Below, in pieces: positions 17,635 to 25,029 of a DNA stretch of 64,000 nucleotides. Within the stretch, counting starts at the first letter, position 1. The number at the start of each line of letters is the position of its first letter. The stretch is taken from positions 53,902 to 117,901 of the forward strand of contig PLWZ01000072.1 in the NCBI GenBank assembly GCA_003151235.1, read 5' to 3'. Position numbers and translations under genes: made by a program. This DNA comes from Acidimicrobiaceae bacterium. GTDB taxonomy: Bacteria > Actinomycetota > Acidimicrobiia > Acidimicrobiales > RAAP-2. Below the pieces are notes generated by a model, which was given only the letters and a program-made list of their open reading frames with translations, searched no databases and was not told where the DNA came from.

Positions 17635-18660
17635 TCAGGGACTCCGCGACCCGGATCGACCGACTCGCACCCGCGGCACAGGTTGCCCTCGCCGAGCAGC
17701 CTCCGCCTTGAGCCGAGGAGCCAGCTTCGGAGCCTTCCAAAGAAACGCCTTACCCACCTGGAGTCTGTTTCCGGGTGAACTCCAATCGCCCAGTGCTCGC
17801 TCAATCCGAAAGAGGCCACCTTGAGCATCGGGGGAGTAACGGCCGACAAAGGTTCGGTTCTCCTGACCGGTGAATATTTGAGCGTGGGAATGAAAACTCA
17901 GACACGCCGGTCCGGGAAGGAGCGTCGGCGCATCTGATCCGAACTGCACTTCGAGCGTGTCGTCCTCGAGCGCGCTAAGCGTGACGGGTATGCAGACCGG
18001 GTAGCCGTCGGTGTCGACCGTCGACAGATCGCGTAGCTCCAAGTGGTCCAAGGCATACCGGGCTACAGGTCGCCAGTCAATCGGCGGTGGTCGCCAGGGC
18101 GGAGGAGGGTCGCCGATGGGGTACGGGTCGGATGGGGGCAGGATTGTGTCGGTTGGCGCGCGCCATTCGTTTGGTTCTCCATTCAACTCGCGGTTGAGCC
18201 ACCACCGAACACGAAGGGGAGTGACCTCAATCCAGATCCGCGCGTAGTAGTACACAAGCCTGCCCATGACGATTTTGGGGACACCCTTGACCGCCGCCGG
18301 ATATTTCGACCCTGAAAGCTCTACGTAACGGTCCGTATTCCGTTGAAGATCGGCATCCCGGACTGCAGCTTGACCTTGCACGATTACCACCGGCAGGTCG
18401 CTCATCCCTTCGCCAATAGGGTCCGCGTACAGGAGACAGACCTTCGGGTTGGCGCGTGCACGATCCGCCTTGGCGGGCACGGTCAGGCCGGTAGACACAT
18501 CGAGAGTTTGCCGGTCGGAGCCGACGTACGGGCTTACCGGAACGGTGACGGGCTTTCCAGAACGCGTCAGACTCCCAAACTCAACGGTCAACGATCGTTC
18601 GAACACCTCGTTGAGTTCGGGCGGCCACACCGCGAGGTTCTCCACGAAACCCATGATCAC
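17635..18660 (-). CDS. Pyridoxamine 5'-phosphate oxidase-like FMN/F420-binding protein, two domains
   Basis: A 341-residue protein with two split-barrel units. The first (about residues 15-150) has the fold pattern of PNPOx-like proteins: VEFGSLTRSGKPVTVPVSPYVG, then ANPKVCLLYADP. The second (about 195-330) repeats the pattern: RDLSTVDTDGYPVCIPV, then GPACLSFHSHAQ. A proline-rich linker joins them. Such proteins bind FMN or F420 and oxidise or reduce small molecules, or bind haem; the exact reaction is not inferable. The start near 18660 is MIMGFVENLAVWPPE. It stands alone between repeat copies D and E. Confidence 0.7.
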   Translation of the reverse strand: MIMGFVENLAVWPPELNEVFERSLTVEFGSLTRSGKPVTVPVSPYVGSDRQTLDVSTGLTVPAKADRARANPKVCLLYADPIGEGMSDLPVVIVQGQAAVRDADLQRNTDRYVELSGSKYPAAVKGVPKIVMGRLVYYYARIWIEVTPLRVRWWLNRELNGEPNEWRAPTDTILPPSDPYPIGDPPPPWRPPPIDWRPVARYALDHLELRDLSTVDTDGYPVCIPVTLSALEDDTLEVQFGSDAPTLLPGPACLSFHSHAQIFTGQENRTFVGRYSPDAQGGLFRIERALGDWSSPGNRLQVGKAFLWKAPKLAPRLKAEAARRGQPVPRVRVGRSGSRSP

Positions 18661-18731
18661 ACTGTAAAGCTCGTCCTACACGGAGGCCCCGCGCACCAAG
18701 TTCGGATCTCCTGCCAATCATGCGCGAGTTT

Positions 18732-18851
18732 GTGGAGACGATGGGACTCGAACCCACTTCCTGCTTGCAAAGCATTCCGACTTGAGCGCTGTACTTACCT
18801 GGGGAAACCCAGGAGAGCCCTGAGCGTGAGGGCCAAAGTTATGTGCTGTTC
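18732..18851 (-). repeat. tRNA-Ala-derived repeat, copy E
   Basis: Bases 18732-18772 match the tRNA-Ala 3' half, with three bases (GAC) missing between T arm and anticodon arm. The tail 18773-18851 has the common start ATTCCGACTTGAGCGCTGTA and end AAGTTATGTGCTGTT. Its hairpin sequence differs but is still perfectly paired (CCTGGG-GAAA-CCCAGG). Retained pairing despite changed sequence argues that the hairpin matters. The stop codon of the adjacent HTH relic lies inside this tail. Confidence 0.85.
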
Positions 18852-19060
18852 AATTGCTCGCGATCGTCCAGTACAAGCTGCGAGCCGATCGGGGCGAGTA
18901 CTTCCTCCACGGATCTGAGTCCCAGGCCCTCCACCACCGCTAGAAGAGTGTTCAGCCTGGGGTTCCGACTCGCCGCCCAGAAGCGTTCGGACGGTCCCGA
19001 TGCCGAGCCCAGTGGCCTCTGCGAGTGACCTCCCCCCAAGTCCTGGTTCAGAAAGTATGG
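18839..19060 (-). pseudogene. Frameshifted, 5'-truncated XRE-type HTH regulator relic
   Basis: Read on the minus strand, one frame gives GRSLAEATGLGIGTVRTLLGG, a helix-turn-helix of the XRE type. A second frame continues it as RNPRLNTLLAVVEGLGLRSVEEVLAPI, the usual following helices. Joining them needs one frameshift near 18970. Upstream the regulator frame runs into the 3' end of the phospholipase D gene without a start codon. Its stop is provided by the repeat tail. It is a dead fragment, probably cut when the neighbouring segments were joined. Confidence 0.45.
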
Positions 19061-20724
19061 CTCGTGCGGAGCCTGAACGGACGCCCGTCGGGATCGAAGA
19101 TCAAGCGATAGACGACTTCGGCCCACCGCTGATTGCCAGGGGAAACCGGCTCGATCTCGTGCGATCGGACGCGGCTCGATGGCCGCGCCGGGCCACCGGG
19201 GTGGAGCTTCCAGCTTGCTAACTCTCTCGCGGTTTGTTCCCAAAGAGCATGAGCGTTTGCAAGGTCAAGCAGTTCGGCATCATCCTCCGACCGGTCGAGG
19301 TGCTCAGCCCAGAGCGACAATCTCAGCGCCCGCGCGAACCGGCGGCTTCCGTCGCCTAGCCCCCCTGGATCATGTGGAGCTCGGCCGTCGAGCTCGCTGT
19401 CGATCACGGCGCACGACAATTCCGAGTCATGTGTCCATGAACGACGATTCAGATTGTCAGATCCAACGGACGCCCAGACGTCATCGATGACGCAGACCTT
19501 GGCATGGACGTAGATGGGCGTCCCGACTTCGTTCTCGAGGTCGTAGATCCCGACACGGTTGCCGCCGGCCGCCTGGACCGTAGCGATCGCCCGTGTTTGC
19601 GCGAGTCGAGCGGGCAACCCCGACAATCGGCCGTCTTTGTCCGGGTAGCGGGGCACGACGCCGACCAATTGCAATCCTCGATGCCGGCGCAATGCGTTTG
19701 CGAGGAGCTCAGCAATCTCGGCAGACCAGAAGTACTGGTCCTCGACGTAGATCAGCGTTCGCGCTCGATCGATCGCCTTTGCAAACGCTCGGGCAATGCT
19801 TCGCTCGCCGTTGGGCGCGAACGGATACCTAGGACGCCTCGATGGATACGTCCGAAGCACCTGGACGGCATGGCCGCCAAATCCCGGGGGTGCGGTCCGA
19901 CCGGCGGGGATCGGACGGGCGAGGCGATCTCGCGACATTATGCGCGAGATCCGTGCTCTCAGGCGACCAGCATGGTTGAGCGGAGTCGGATCCTCCCATC
20001 TTTCCCGGAACGTGAAATCGAGATCAGCGACGGCGGGTCCGTGGACTTCGAGTTGGACATCGTGCCAAGGGGGACGAGGGCCATAATGCCGGGAGAGCTT
20101 GATGAGCTGGTGGTCTCCCCGGTGGCTGATGTCATCTCGTCGCCCGTGGCTGAGATCAATCCCCCCGATGAATGCGACGTCACCCGCCAGAAAGGCCCGG
20201 TGGCTAATGACCACGAGCTTCTGGTGGTGTGACCCGCCTCGCCGCACTCGTTCATCGAGCAGGGCCTCGCCACCTGCCTCTGTCACCTCGACGGCGAAAT
20301 GTCGGTTCTGCTTCGCACTGAATGCAAGCCGGTCGCTGTGCGAACGCCAGAGCAGCCCACGAACGTCCGCGCCACGTCGACACAGGTCTGCGATGAGTGT
20401 CGCTATCGCCGGCCCGCCGCCAGCTAGATACTCGTCTCCATCTCCTCTCCAGTCTGCAAAGCGCACCGCGTCGCCGGGCCCGAGACTCGAGAGGACTCCA
20501 GACAGGCGAGCGAAATACGTAGCTCCGTCCACTAGGAACTCGACATGGTTGCCCTCGGTCCACGCGACACCGCCCGGCCGACCCGAGTCGATCTTGGTCA
20601 TCGGATTGCCGCGTTCTTCGGGTAGCAGAAACCAGTCCTGGAGGCGCACCACGGTCACCGTATTACAGACTCTCCAACGGCTTTCGGGGGAGGCCGGCAT
20701 TCTTCCCGGCAGTACCTCGGTCAT
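19048..20724 (-). CDS. Phospholipase D-like protein
   Basis: A 558-residue PLD-superfamily protein. The N-terminus DWFLLPEERGNP and the EGNHVEFLVDGATYFARL region are typical of actinobacterial PLD/cardiolipin-synthase-like proteins. The second HxKx4D motif is intact (His407, Lys409, Asp414, then GSDNLNRRSWTHDSEL). The first reads HQKLVVIS (His167, Lys169), with Ser174 in the aspartate position. The enzyme would hydrolyse or transfer phosphatidyl groups at the membrane; no signal peptide is clear. The start is uncertain: ATG 20724 is the first Met before the conserved region, without a good SD, and GTG before VVRLQDW is possible. Confidence 0.75.
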   Translation of the reverse strand: MTEVLPGRMPASPESRWRVCNTVTVVRLQDWFLLPEERGNPMTKIDSGRPGGVAWTEGNHVEFLVDGATYFARLSGVLSSLGPGDAVRFADWRGDGDEYLAGGGPAIATLIADLCRRGADVRGLLWRSHSDRLAFSAKQNRHFAVEVTEAGGEALLDERVRRGGSHHQKLVVISHRAFLAGDVAFIGGIDLSHGRRDDISHRGDHQLIKLSRHYGPRPPWHDVQLEVHGPAVADLDFTFRERWEDPTPLNHAGRLRARISRIMSRDRLARPIPAGRTAPPGFGGHAVQVLRTYPSRRPRYPFAPNGERSIARAFAKAIDRARTLIYVEDQYFWSAEIAELLANALRRHRGLQLVGVVPRYPDKDGRLSGLPARLAQTRAIATVQAAGGNRVGIYDLENEVGTPIYVHAKVCVIDDVWASVGSDNLNRRSWTHDSELSCAVIDSELDGRAPHDPGGLGDGSRRFARALRLSLWAEHLDRSEDDAELLDLANAHALWEQTARELASWKLHPGGPARPSSRVRSHEIEPVSPGNQRWAEVVYRLIFDPDGRPFRLRTSHTF

Positions 20725-21152
20725 GGCTTGTCGCCCTATTTTGCATCCGCAATATGAACGACCTGGCGACATCATTGGTCGCCTCATGGACGCCGTTGAC
20801 CCCGCGGGTTGTCGCTGCCCGGCGAGCAGTCGGCGAACTCGCCCCCGGGGTACGCCAGCCATCTCCGTGGGTCGTTCATGGGGTCGGTCATTGGATTGCC
20901 TGCTCGCGCACGGGGACGACATGTACGAGAACTGACGCCCGGGCCCCCAAGGTGGGCCTCGTCGCCAGGCAGTGCGGGAAGGAGGACACCAACGAGTACC
21001 GGCCCTGGATGGTCAGGCTGCTGCCCGACGCACTGGTCAGTCGCTACTACACCCGATGGCTCAGCCAGATCAGCAACTACCTCACTTGACCAACCACCAT
21101 GGCCTTCATTCGGCCAAAAGTCTCAAACGGCTGTCGGCGTTCGGCCTTTTGG
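20725..21152. other. Interval next to tRNA-Ala with a possible gene fragment
   Basis: Most of this stretch shows no credible gene. On the plus strand, bases 20941-21089 read APKVGLVARQ, then NEYRPWMVRLLPDAL and TRWLSQISNYLT before a stop. That text has normal amino-acid composition and could be the C-terminal remnant of a lost gene; upstream of it the frame turns low-complexity. I cannot name the family. Integration next to the tRNA would explain such a truncated tail. Confidence 0.3.
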
Positions 21153-21226
21153 TGGAGACGATGGGACTCGAACCCACGACTTCCTGCTTGCAAAGCAGGT
21201 GCTCTAGCCAGCTGAGCTACGTCCCC
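21153..21226 (-). tRNA. tRNA-Ala(UGC)
   Basis: Complete cloverleaf on the minus strand. The acceptor GGGGACG pairs with CGTCTCC through one G-U, the D arm is GCTC/GAGC, and the anticodon stem CCTGC/GCAGG encloses loop TTTGCAA with anticodon TGC. The T arm is GTGGG/CCCAT with TTCGAGT. The discriminator is A; CCA is not encoded. The 3' half of this gene is what recurs at 5142, 8016, 12289, 17478 and 18732, all on the 3' side of the tRNA, making it the probable integration target. Confidence 0.97.
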
Positions 21227-21267
21227 GTGGCTGAAACCTTCAGTGCTTACGATACTCAGTCACGCGA

Positions 21268-21627
21268 TCAGCTCGTGGCGTGCTGGCGTAGTTCGCCCAG
21301 CTCAACCCACTCGAGGACCGATGCATGGGTGGCCGCCAGAACGACCGGTGGAGCGACCCCGGCATCGAAGGCCTCCTTCCAGCGTGAGGCGCACAGACAC
21401 CACCTGTCGCCGGCCACCAAACCGGGGAAGCCGCCGTCGGGCTGGGCGGTGCTCAGGTCGTTGCCACTCATTTTCGAGAACCTCAAGAACTCGTCGGTCA
21501 TCTGCGCACACACGACGTGGAGGCCAACGTCATCAGCTCCGGTGTTGCAACAGCCGTCCCGATAAAAGCCCGTCAGCGGGTCTCCGCTGCAGGGCTCGAG
21601 TTCCTCACCCAGGATGTTCAGAGCCAT
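21268..21627 (-). CDS. DUF2237 family protein
   Basis: Small soluble protein (119 residues from ATG 21627) that closely follows the DUF2237 consensus: GFYRDGCCNTG, then VCAQMTDEFLRFSKMSGNDLS, GDRWCLCASRWKEAF and VVLAATHASVLEWV. Several conserved cysteines suggest metal or redox function, but the family's role is not established. Its start lies inside the 3' end of the upstream MFS gene (23-base overlap), so it is translationally coupled to the pump. GTG codons at 21642 and 21645 are possible longer starts. Confidence 0.88.
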   Translation of the reverse strand: MALNILGEELEPCSGDPLTGFYRDGCCNTGADDVGLHVVCAQMTDEFLRFSKMSGNDLSTAQPDGGFPGLVAGDRWCLCASRWKEAFDAGVAPPVVLAATHASVLEWVELGELRQHATS

Positions 21628-23026
21628 GGCCCATTTCACCACGGGTCGACGCAGGGCCCGTTTCAGCGGCCGGCGGTTCGACCTGCAGTGAGGTGCCGAT
21701 CACGCCGCGACCTGCAATGTCACCACTCAGCGGGCCCCCGATCGCTTTGTCGAAACTCTCCATGTCCGTTGGCACCACGACGCGCCGAGCGATGAAGCGC
21801 CGTCGGGCCAGCGCACCAACGCCTGCGGCGACGAAGCAGGTGACGGCGCCAACCGCCAGTCCGACCCGGGGGTTGGACTCCCGGATGACCCACCCGATGG
21901 TCGGCCCGCCGATCGGAGTCGAGCCCAAGAACGCCACCGCCCACAGGGCCATCACCCGTCCTCGCATCGAGGGGTCCGAGTTGAGCTGGAGAGTGGAGTT
22001 CCCGAGGGCGAGGAACGACACGCTCCCCCATCCGACCATTGCGAGCGCCACCAGCTCAAGCGGCAGGTTCGGCGCCAATGCCGCCAGGAGCGTCACGATC
22101 CCGAACCCCGTCGCCGCGACGACCAACGGCCGGACGCCGGTGGACCCACGGGCCGCGGTGACGAGCCCGCCGACGACCGCGCCGATCCCCATGGCTGCGG
22201 TCATGAACCCGTAGACCTCCGAGTTCCCGTGGAAGGTCTGACGGGCGAGCACGGGCAAGGAGACCTGGAACTCGTAGGTCAGCATGCCGACCATTCCCAT
22301 CATGAGCAGGGGAATGCCGAGGCGGCGGTTGTGCCGGACATAGGCCAGGCCCTCGCGCATCTGACCCTTCGCCCGTTGGCTCGGCGGGCTCGGGTCGAGG
22401 GCCCCCTTGTTCATCGTGACCAGCGATACGACCACCGCCGCGAAGCTCGCCGCGTTGGCCAGGAAACAGGTGCCGACCCCTACGGTGGCGATGAGCACGC
22501 CCGCGATGGCGGGGCCGACCGCCCGGGCCGCGTTGACGGTCACCGAGTTCAAGGTCACGGCGTTGCGGAGGTCGTCCGCGCCGACCATCTCGAGGACGAA
22601 CGCCTGTCGGGCCGGGTTCTCGAAGGTGTTGTTCAGTCCGAGCACGACGGCCAGGACGCACACCTCCCAGAGATGGATGTGGTGGGTCACCGTCAGGATG
22701 CCGAGCACGACCGCCTGGACGCCCATGAGCGACTGGAGGACGACCATCAGTCGCCGCTTATCGACGCGGTCGGCGATGACGCCGGCATAGGGGCCGAGGA
22801 GGAGTATCGGCAGAGTCTGGAGAGCGATGATGAAGCCGAGATCCGTCGCTGAGTTGGTGAGGGTCAGGACCAACCAGGCTTGGGCGGTCGTCTGCATCCA
22901 CGTCCCGACCAGCGAGATCGTCTGGCCGGCGAAGTAGCGCCGGTAGTTGGGGACCGAGAGGGCCGAAAAGGTCTTGCGGCCCGTGCGTCGGATGCCCCCA
23001 GGCGGAGCTGCGATCGCCTCGCTCAC
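21605..23026 (-). CDS. MFS exporter, EntS-like
   Basis: A 473-residue transporter of the MFS_3/EntS type: FSALSVPNYRRYFAGQTISLVGTWMQ at the N-terminus, GVIADRVDKRRLM in loop 2-3, and NNTFENPARQAFVLEMV in the middle, a stretch very typical of this class. Members export siderophores, macrolides or other hydrophobic compounds. The start overlaps the stop of the upstream MarR gene by four bases (ATGA), and its end overlaps DUF2237, giving a marR-MFS-DUF2237 operon. Substrate unknown; regulation by the adjacent MarR protein is likely. Confidence 0.9.
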   Translation of the reverse strand: MSEAIAAPPGGIRRTGRKTFSALSVPNYRRYFAGQTISLVGTWMQTTAQAWLVLTLTNSATDLGFIIALQTLPILLLGPYAGVIADRVDKRRLMVVLQSLMGVQAVVLGILTVTHHIHLWEVCVLAVVLGLNNTFENPARQAFVLEMVGADDLRNAVTLNSVTVNAARAVGPAIAGVLIATVGVGTCFLANAASFAAVVVSLVTMNKGALDPSPPSQRAKGQMREGLAYVRHNRRLGIPLLMMGMVGMLTYEFQVSLPVLARQTFHGNSEVYGFMTAAMGIGAVVGGLVTAARGSTGVRPLVVAATGFGIVTLLAALAPNLPLELVALAMVGWGSVSFLALGNSTLQLNSDPSMRGRVMALWAVAFLGSTPIGGPTIGWVIRESNPRVGLAVGAVTCFVAAGVGALARRRFIARRVVVPTDMESFDKAIGGPLSGDIAGRGVIGTSLQVEPPAAETGPASTRGEMGHGSEHPG

Positions 23027-23496
23027 CGCGGTGGACGATCCCTGAGTTGCTCGGCAAGGCGCTCGAGCACAGGCAACGCCTCGACCACCAGGCGGCGTTC
23101 GGCATCGCTGAGTGCGTCGAACTCGAGACTCAATTGGTCGGTTCGCTCGGTTCGGATTCGCTCGAACAGCCGGCGCCCCGAACCCGTCGCCTCGAGCAAC
23201 GCCGCCCGGCCGTCGACGGGGTGCGGGTGCCGGCGTATGAGCCCGGGCTCCTCCAGCTTGCGGGCGACGCGGGACAACATTGTCGGGTTCATCCCCTCAA
23301 CCGCTGCGAGGTCGGACAACCGGATCGGCCCCCGCTTGGCCACGGTCTCGAGGACGGAGATCTGCGTCGGTGTGAATCCCTCCCCTGCCCGGGTCGGGCG
23401 TAGGCGCCGTGAGATCCGGTTCACCGCCGAGCGAAGGCGGGCTGCCGCGTCGGCGGTGCCGCTCGGCTTGACCTCCGGGCTGCTTCGGCCAGTCAC
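23023..23496 (-). CDS. MarR-family transcriptional regulator
   Basis: A 157-residue winged-helix regulator. The DNA-binding region RLSDLAAVEGMNPTMLSRVARKLEEPGLIRRHPHPVDGRAALL has the recognition helix followed by the wing DGR motif diagnostic of MarR proteins. The flanking helices at both ends form the dimer interface. Start GTG 23496. First gene of the efflux operon and divergent from the thioesterase gene at 23607. It probably represses the pump and itself, with release by a small ligand; the palindrome at 23520-23535 is a candidate operator. Confidence 0.88.
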   Translation of the reverse strand: MTGRSSPEVKPSGTADAAARLRSAVNRISRRLRPTRAGEGFTPTQISVLETVAKRGPIRLSDLAAVEGMNPTMLSRVARKLEEPGLIRRHPHPVDGRAALLEATGSGRRLFERIRTERTDQLSLEFDALSDAERRLVVEALPVLERLAEQLRDRPPR

Positions 23497-23519
23497 GACA
23501 CCTCTGAAGGAAATAGTTG

Positions 23520-23535
23520 CTTGCTCAGTGGCAAG
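23520..23535. promoter_or_regulatory. Candidate MarR operator palindrome
   Basis: CTTGC-TCAGTG-GCAAG, perfect five-base arms around a six-base spacer, 24 bases upstream of the marR start in the 110-bp divergent gap. The position fits an autoregulatory MarR site that could also affect the divergent gene. Assignment by position and symmetry only. Confidence 0.4.
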
Positions 23536-23606
23536 TTTAGCGGGGCCAGGGACTTGGCGTCGTGGGCGTCCGTTGGGCCCGAACCAGCCAGGTAGCCTGC
23601 CCGGCG

Positions 23607-24419
23607 ATGCACGCCCGTGATTTCCTCGGCATGAGCCCGATTGATGATCAGAAGCTCCATTGGGAGCTGGACGTGGTGCCGGGACTCACGACGCCTGGTG
23701 ATTTCTTGTTCGGGGGGTGCGGCCTCGCCGCCGGCATCGTGGCCATGGAGGGCGCTGCGGGTCGACCCACGATCTGGGCGACGGCGCAGTACCTCTCGTT
23801 CGCTCCGACCGGCAGCCATCTCGAGCTCGACGTCGTGCTCGCCGCGGTCGGCCGAAGGACCACCCAGGCCAGGGTCGTCGGAAGAGTCGGGGACAGTGAG
23901 ATCCTCACCGTCAACGCGGCGCTGGGCGAGCATTCGGGCGATCTCCACCAGGTCTCGGTCCGACCGCCCGATGTGGACGGGCCCGAGAACTGCCCGGAAC
24001 GGGGAGTGCCGTTCGGGTCGTACGGCGAGACGATCTTCGACAAGGTGGAGACGCGCCTGGCCAAGGGCAGGTCGTTCGAGGAGATGATGACAGGCGAGCT
24101 CCTCCACGGTCCGGCCAACTCGGCCCTATGGGCTCGGGTCCCGGGCCATCTCGACCCCGAAGCCGCCGCGCTTGCGGTGTTCGGTGACTTCGTCGCCGGC
24201 GGAGTCTCACAGGTGGTCGGCCGGCCGACACACGGAAGCAGCCTGGACAACACCCTTCGAGTGGTCGAGCTCTCCCCCACCGAATGGGTGCTCTGCGACA
24301 TCTACATCGCCGGATTGGCCGGAGGGTACGCGCAAGGCCATTCGTACCTCTGGTCCGACAACGGTCGGCTGCTGGCCACCGCCAGCCAGTCGATGTCAGT
24401 CCGCATGATCAACGAATGA
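23607..24419 (+). CDS. Acyl-CoA thioesterase-like double hotdog protein
   Basis: A 270-residue protein with two hotdog repeats. The first has FLFGGCGLAAGIVAME, then PTIWATAQYLSFAPTGSHLELDV; the second has VAGGVSQVVGRPTHGSSLDNTLRVV, then EWVLCDIYIAGLAGGYAQGHSYLWSDNGRLLATASQ. The latter closing pattern is characteristic of TesB-type acyl-CoA thioesterases, which release free fatty acids from CoA. ATG 23607 is chosen because upstream residues are not conserved-looking; the SD is weak. Divergent from marR. Substrate chain length cannot be judged. Confidence 0.8.
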   Translation: MHARDFLGMSPIDDQKLHWELDVVPGLTTPGDFLFGGCGLAAGIVAMEGAAGRPTIWATAQYLSFAPTGSHLELDVVLAAVGRRTTQARVVGRVGDSEILTVNAALGEHSGDLHQVSVRPPDVDGPENCPERGVPFGSYGETIFDKVETRLAKGRSFEEMMTGELLHGPANSALWARVPGHLDPEAAALAVFGDFVAGGVSQVVGRPTHGSSLDNTLRVVELSPTEWVLCDIYIAGLAGGYAQGHSYLWSDNGRLLATASQSMSVRMINE

Positions 24420-24506
24420 CCAGGTAGCCGACCGCGTCGGGCTGATCCCCTTTCGGGGACATGCCAAAATGCGGGGCGGCAGAAGCTGCCGAGCGTCTGT
24501 TGGAGC

Positions 24507-24580
24507 GGGGCTATAGCTCAGTCGGTTAGAGCGCAGCACTGATAATGCTGAGGTCGCTGGTTCGATTCCAGCTAGCCCCA
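24507..24580 (+). tRNA. tRNA-Ile(GAU)
   Basis: Complete cloverleaf: acceptor GGGGCTA/TAGCCCC, D arm GCTC/GAGC, anticodon stem CAGCA/TGCTG with loop CTGATAA and anticodon GAT, T arm with TTCGATT. Discriminator A; CCA not encoded. A stand-alone gene outside any rRNA operon. Upstream, CCCCTTTCGGGG near 24449-24460 could terminate the preceding thioesterase transcript. Confidence 0.97.
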
Positions 24581-24588
24581 CTGAACGT

Positions 24589-24610
24589 CCCTAAAACTGA
24601 AGTTTTAGGG
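24589..24610 (+). terminator. Hairpin downstream of tRNA-Ile
   Basis: CCCTAAAACT-GA-AGTTTTAGGG, a perfect ten-base inverted repeat eight bases after the tRNA. It folds as nine pairs with a TGAA loop. It is not followed by a T-run, so it may act as a processing or weak terminator hairpin rather than a classical intrinsic terminator. Confidence 0.6.
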
Positions 24611-25029
24611 AGGCATCAATCACCTACGCCTCCGCTACCGAGCCTCGGCAAGTCACCGACTGGCCGTGTGGTTGGCCACATTGAGCAGGCCGGGGTGGCA
24701 ACGAACGGAGGTCAGCCTTTCGCTGGCGCAGCGGAACTCCGCGGTCTTCGTCGATCTGGAGACACGGACTGCTGTTGACACCGTGAGGTCCTGATTCCTC
24801 AACGACCTCACGCCGACCCATGCGACCTTCTTGGGACGGCTCCAGTCGGCGGGAACGCAATCGGCGTCATGCAGTCGACCCGATTCGAATTCCGCCCTCG
24901 ACAGCACGACGGCCCGCCAGGTGGGCAGACCCCGCCGGCACTGGTGAGCGGGCGGGGCGGGAATCGCCGTCGGGCTCGAAGTGTTTCAAGGGGTGACCAC
25001 CCCGTCGGGTGGACGCCAGGAGGTGCGCT
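24611..25029. other. Gene-free interval with a nine-base inverted repeat
   Basis: No credible gene. The notable element is CGTGAGGTC (24782-24790) paired with GACCTCACG (24804-24812) around a 13-base loop, which could be a regulatory site or hairpin. The end of the interval carries the pirin gene's SD (AGGAGGT at 25018-25024). Confidence 0.5.

Noticed and set aside
17464..18772. Functional tRNA genes at the repeat copies
   Set aside because: The acceptor 5' strand, D arm and part of the anticodon arm are missing in every copy.
5142..18851. CRISPR array suggested by recurring ~45-bp repeats
   Set aside because: Repeats are kilobases apart with genes between, vary in length and match a tRNA; no cas genes.
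5142..18851. Integron attC array
   Set aside because: The hairpin is suggestive, but there is no intI, the core motifs are absent and the fixed part is a tRNA 3' half. Attachment-site scars explain it better.
24766..24782. Resemblance of CTGCTGTTGACAC to the end of the repeat tail
   Set aside because: About a dozen bases only, with no tRNA half or hairpin nearby; probably chance.
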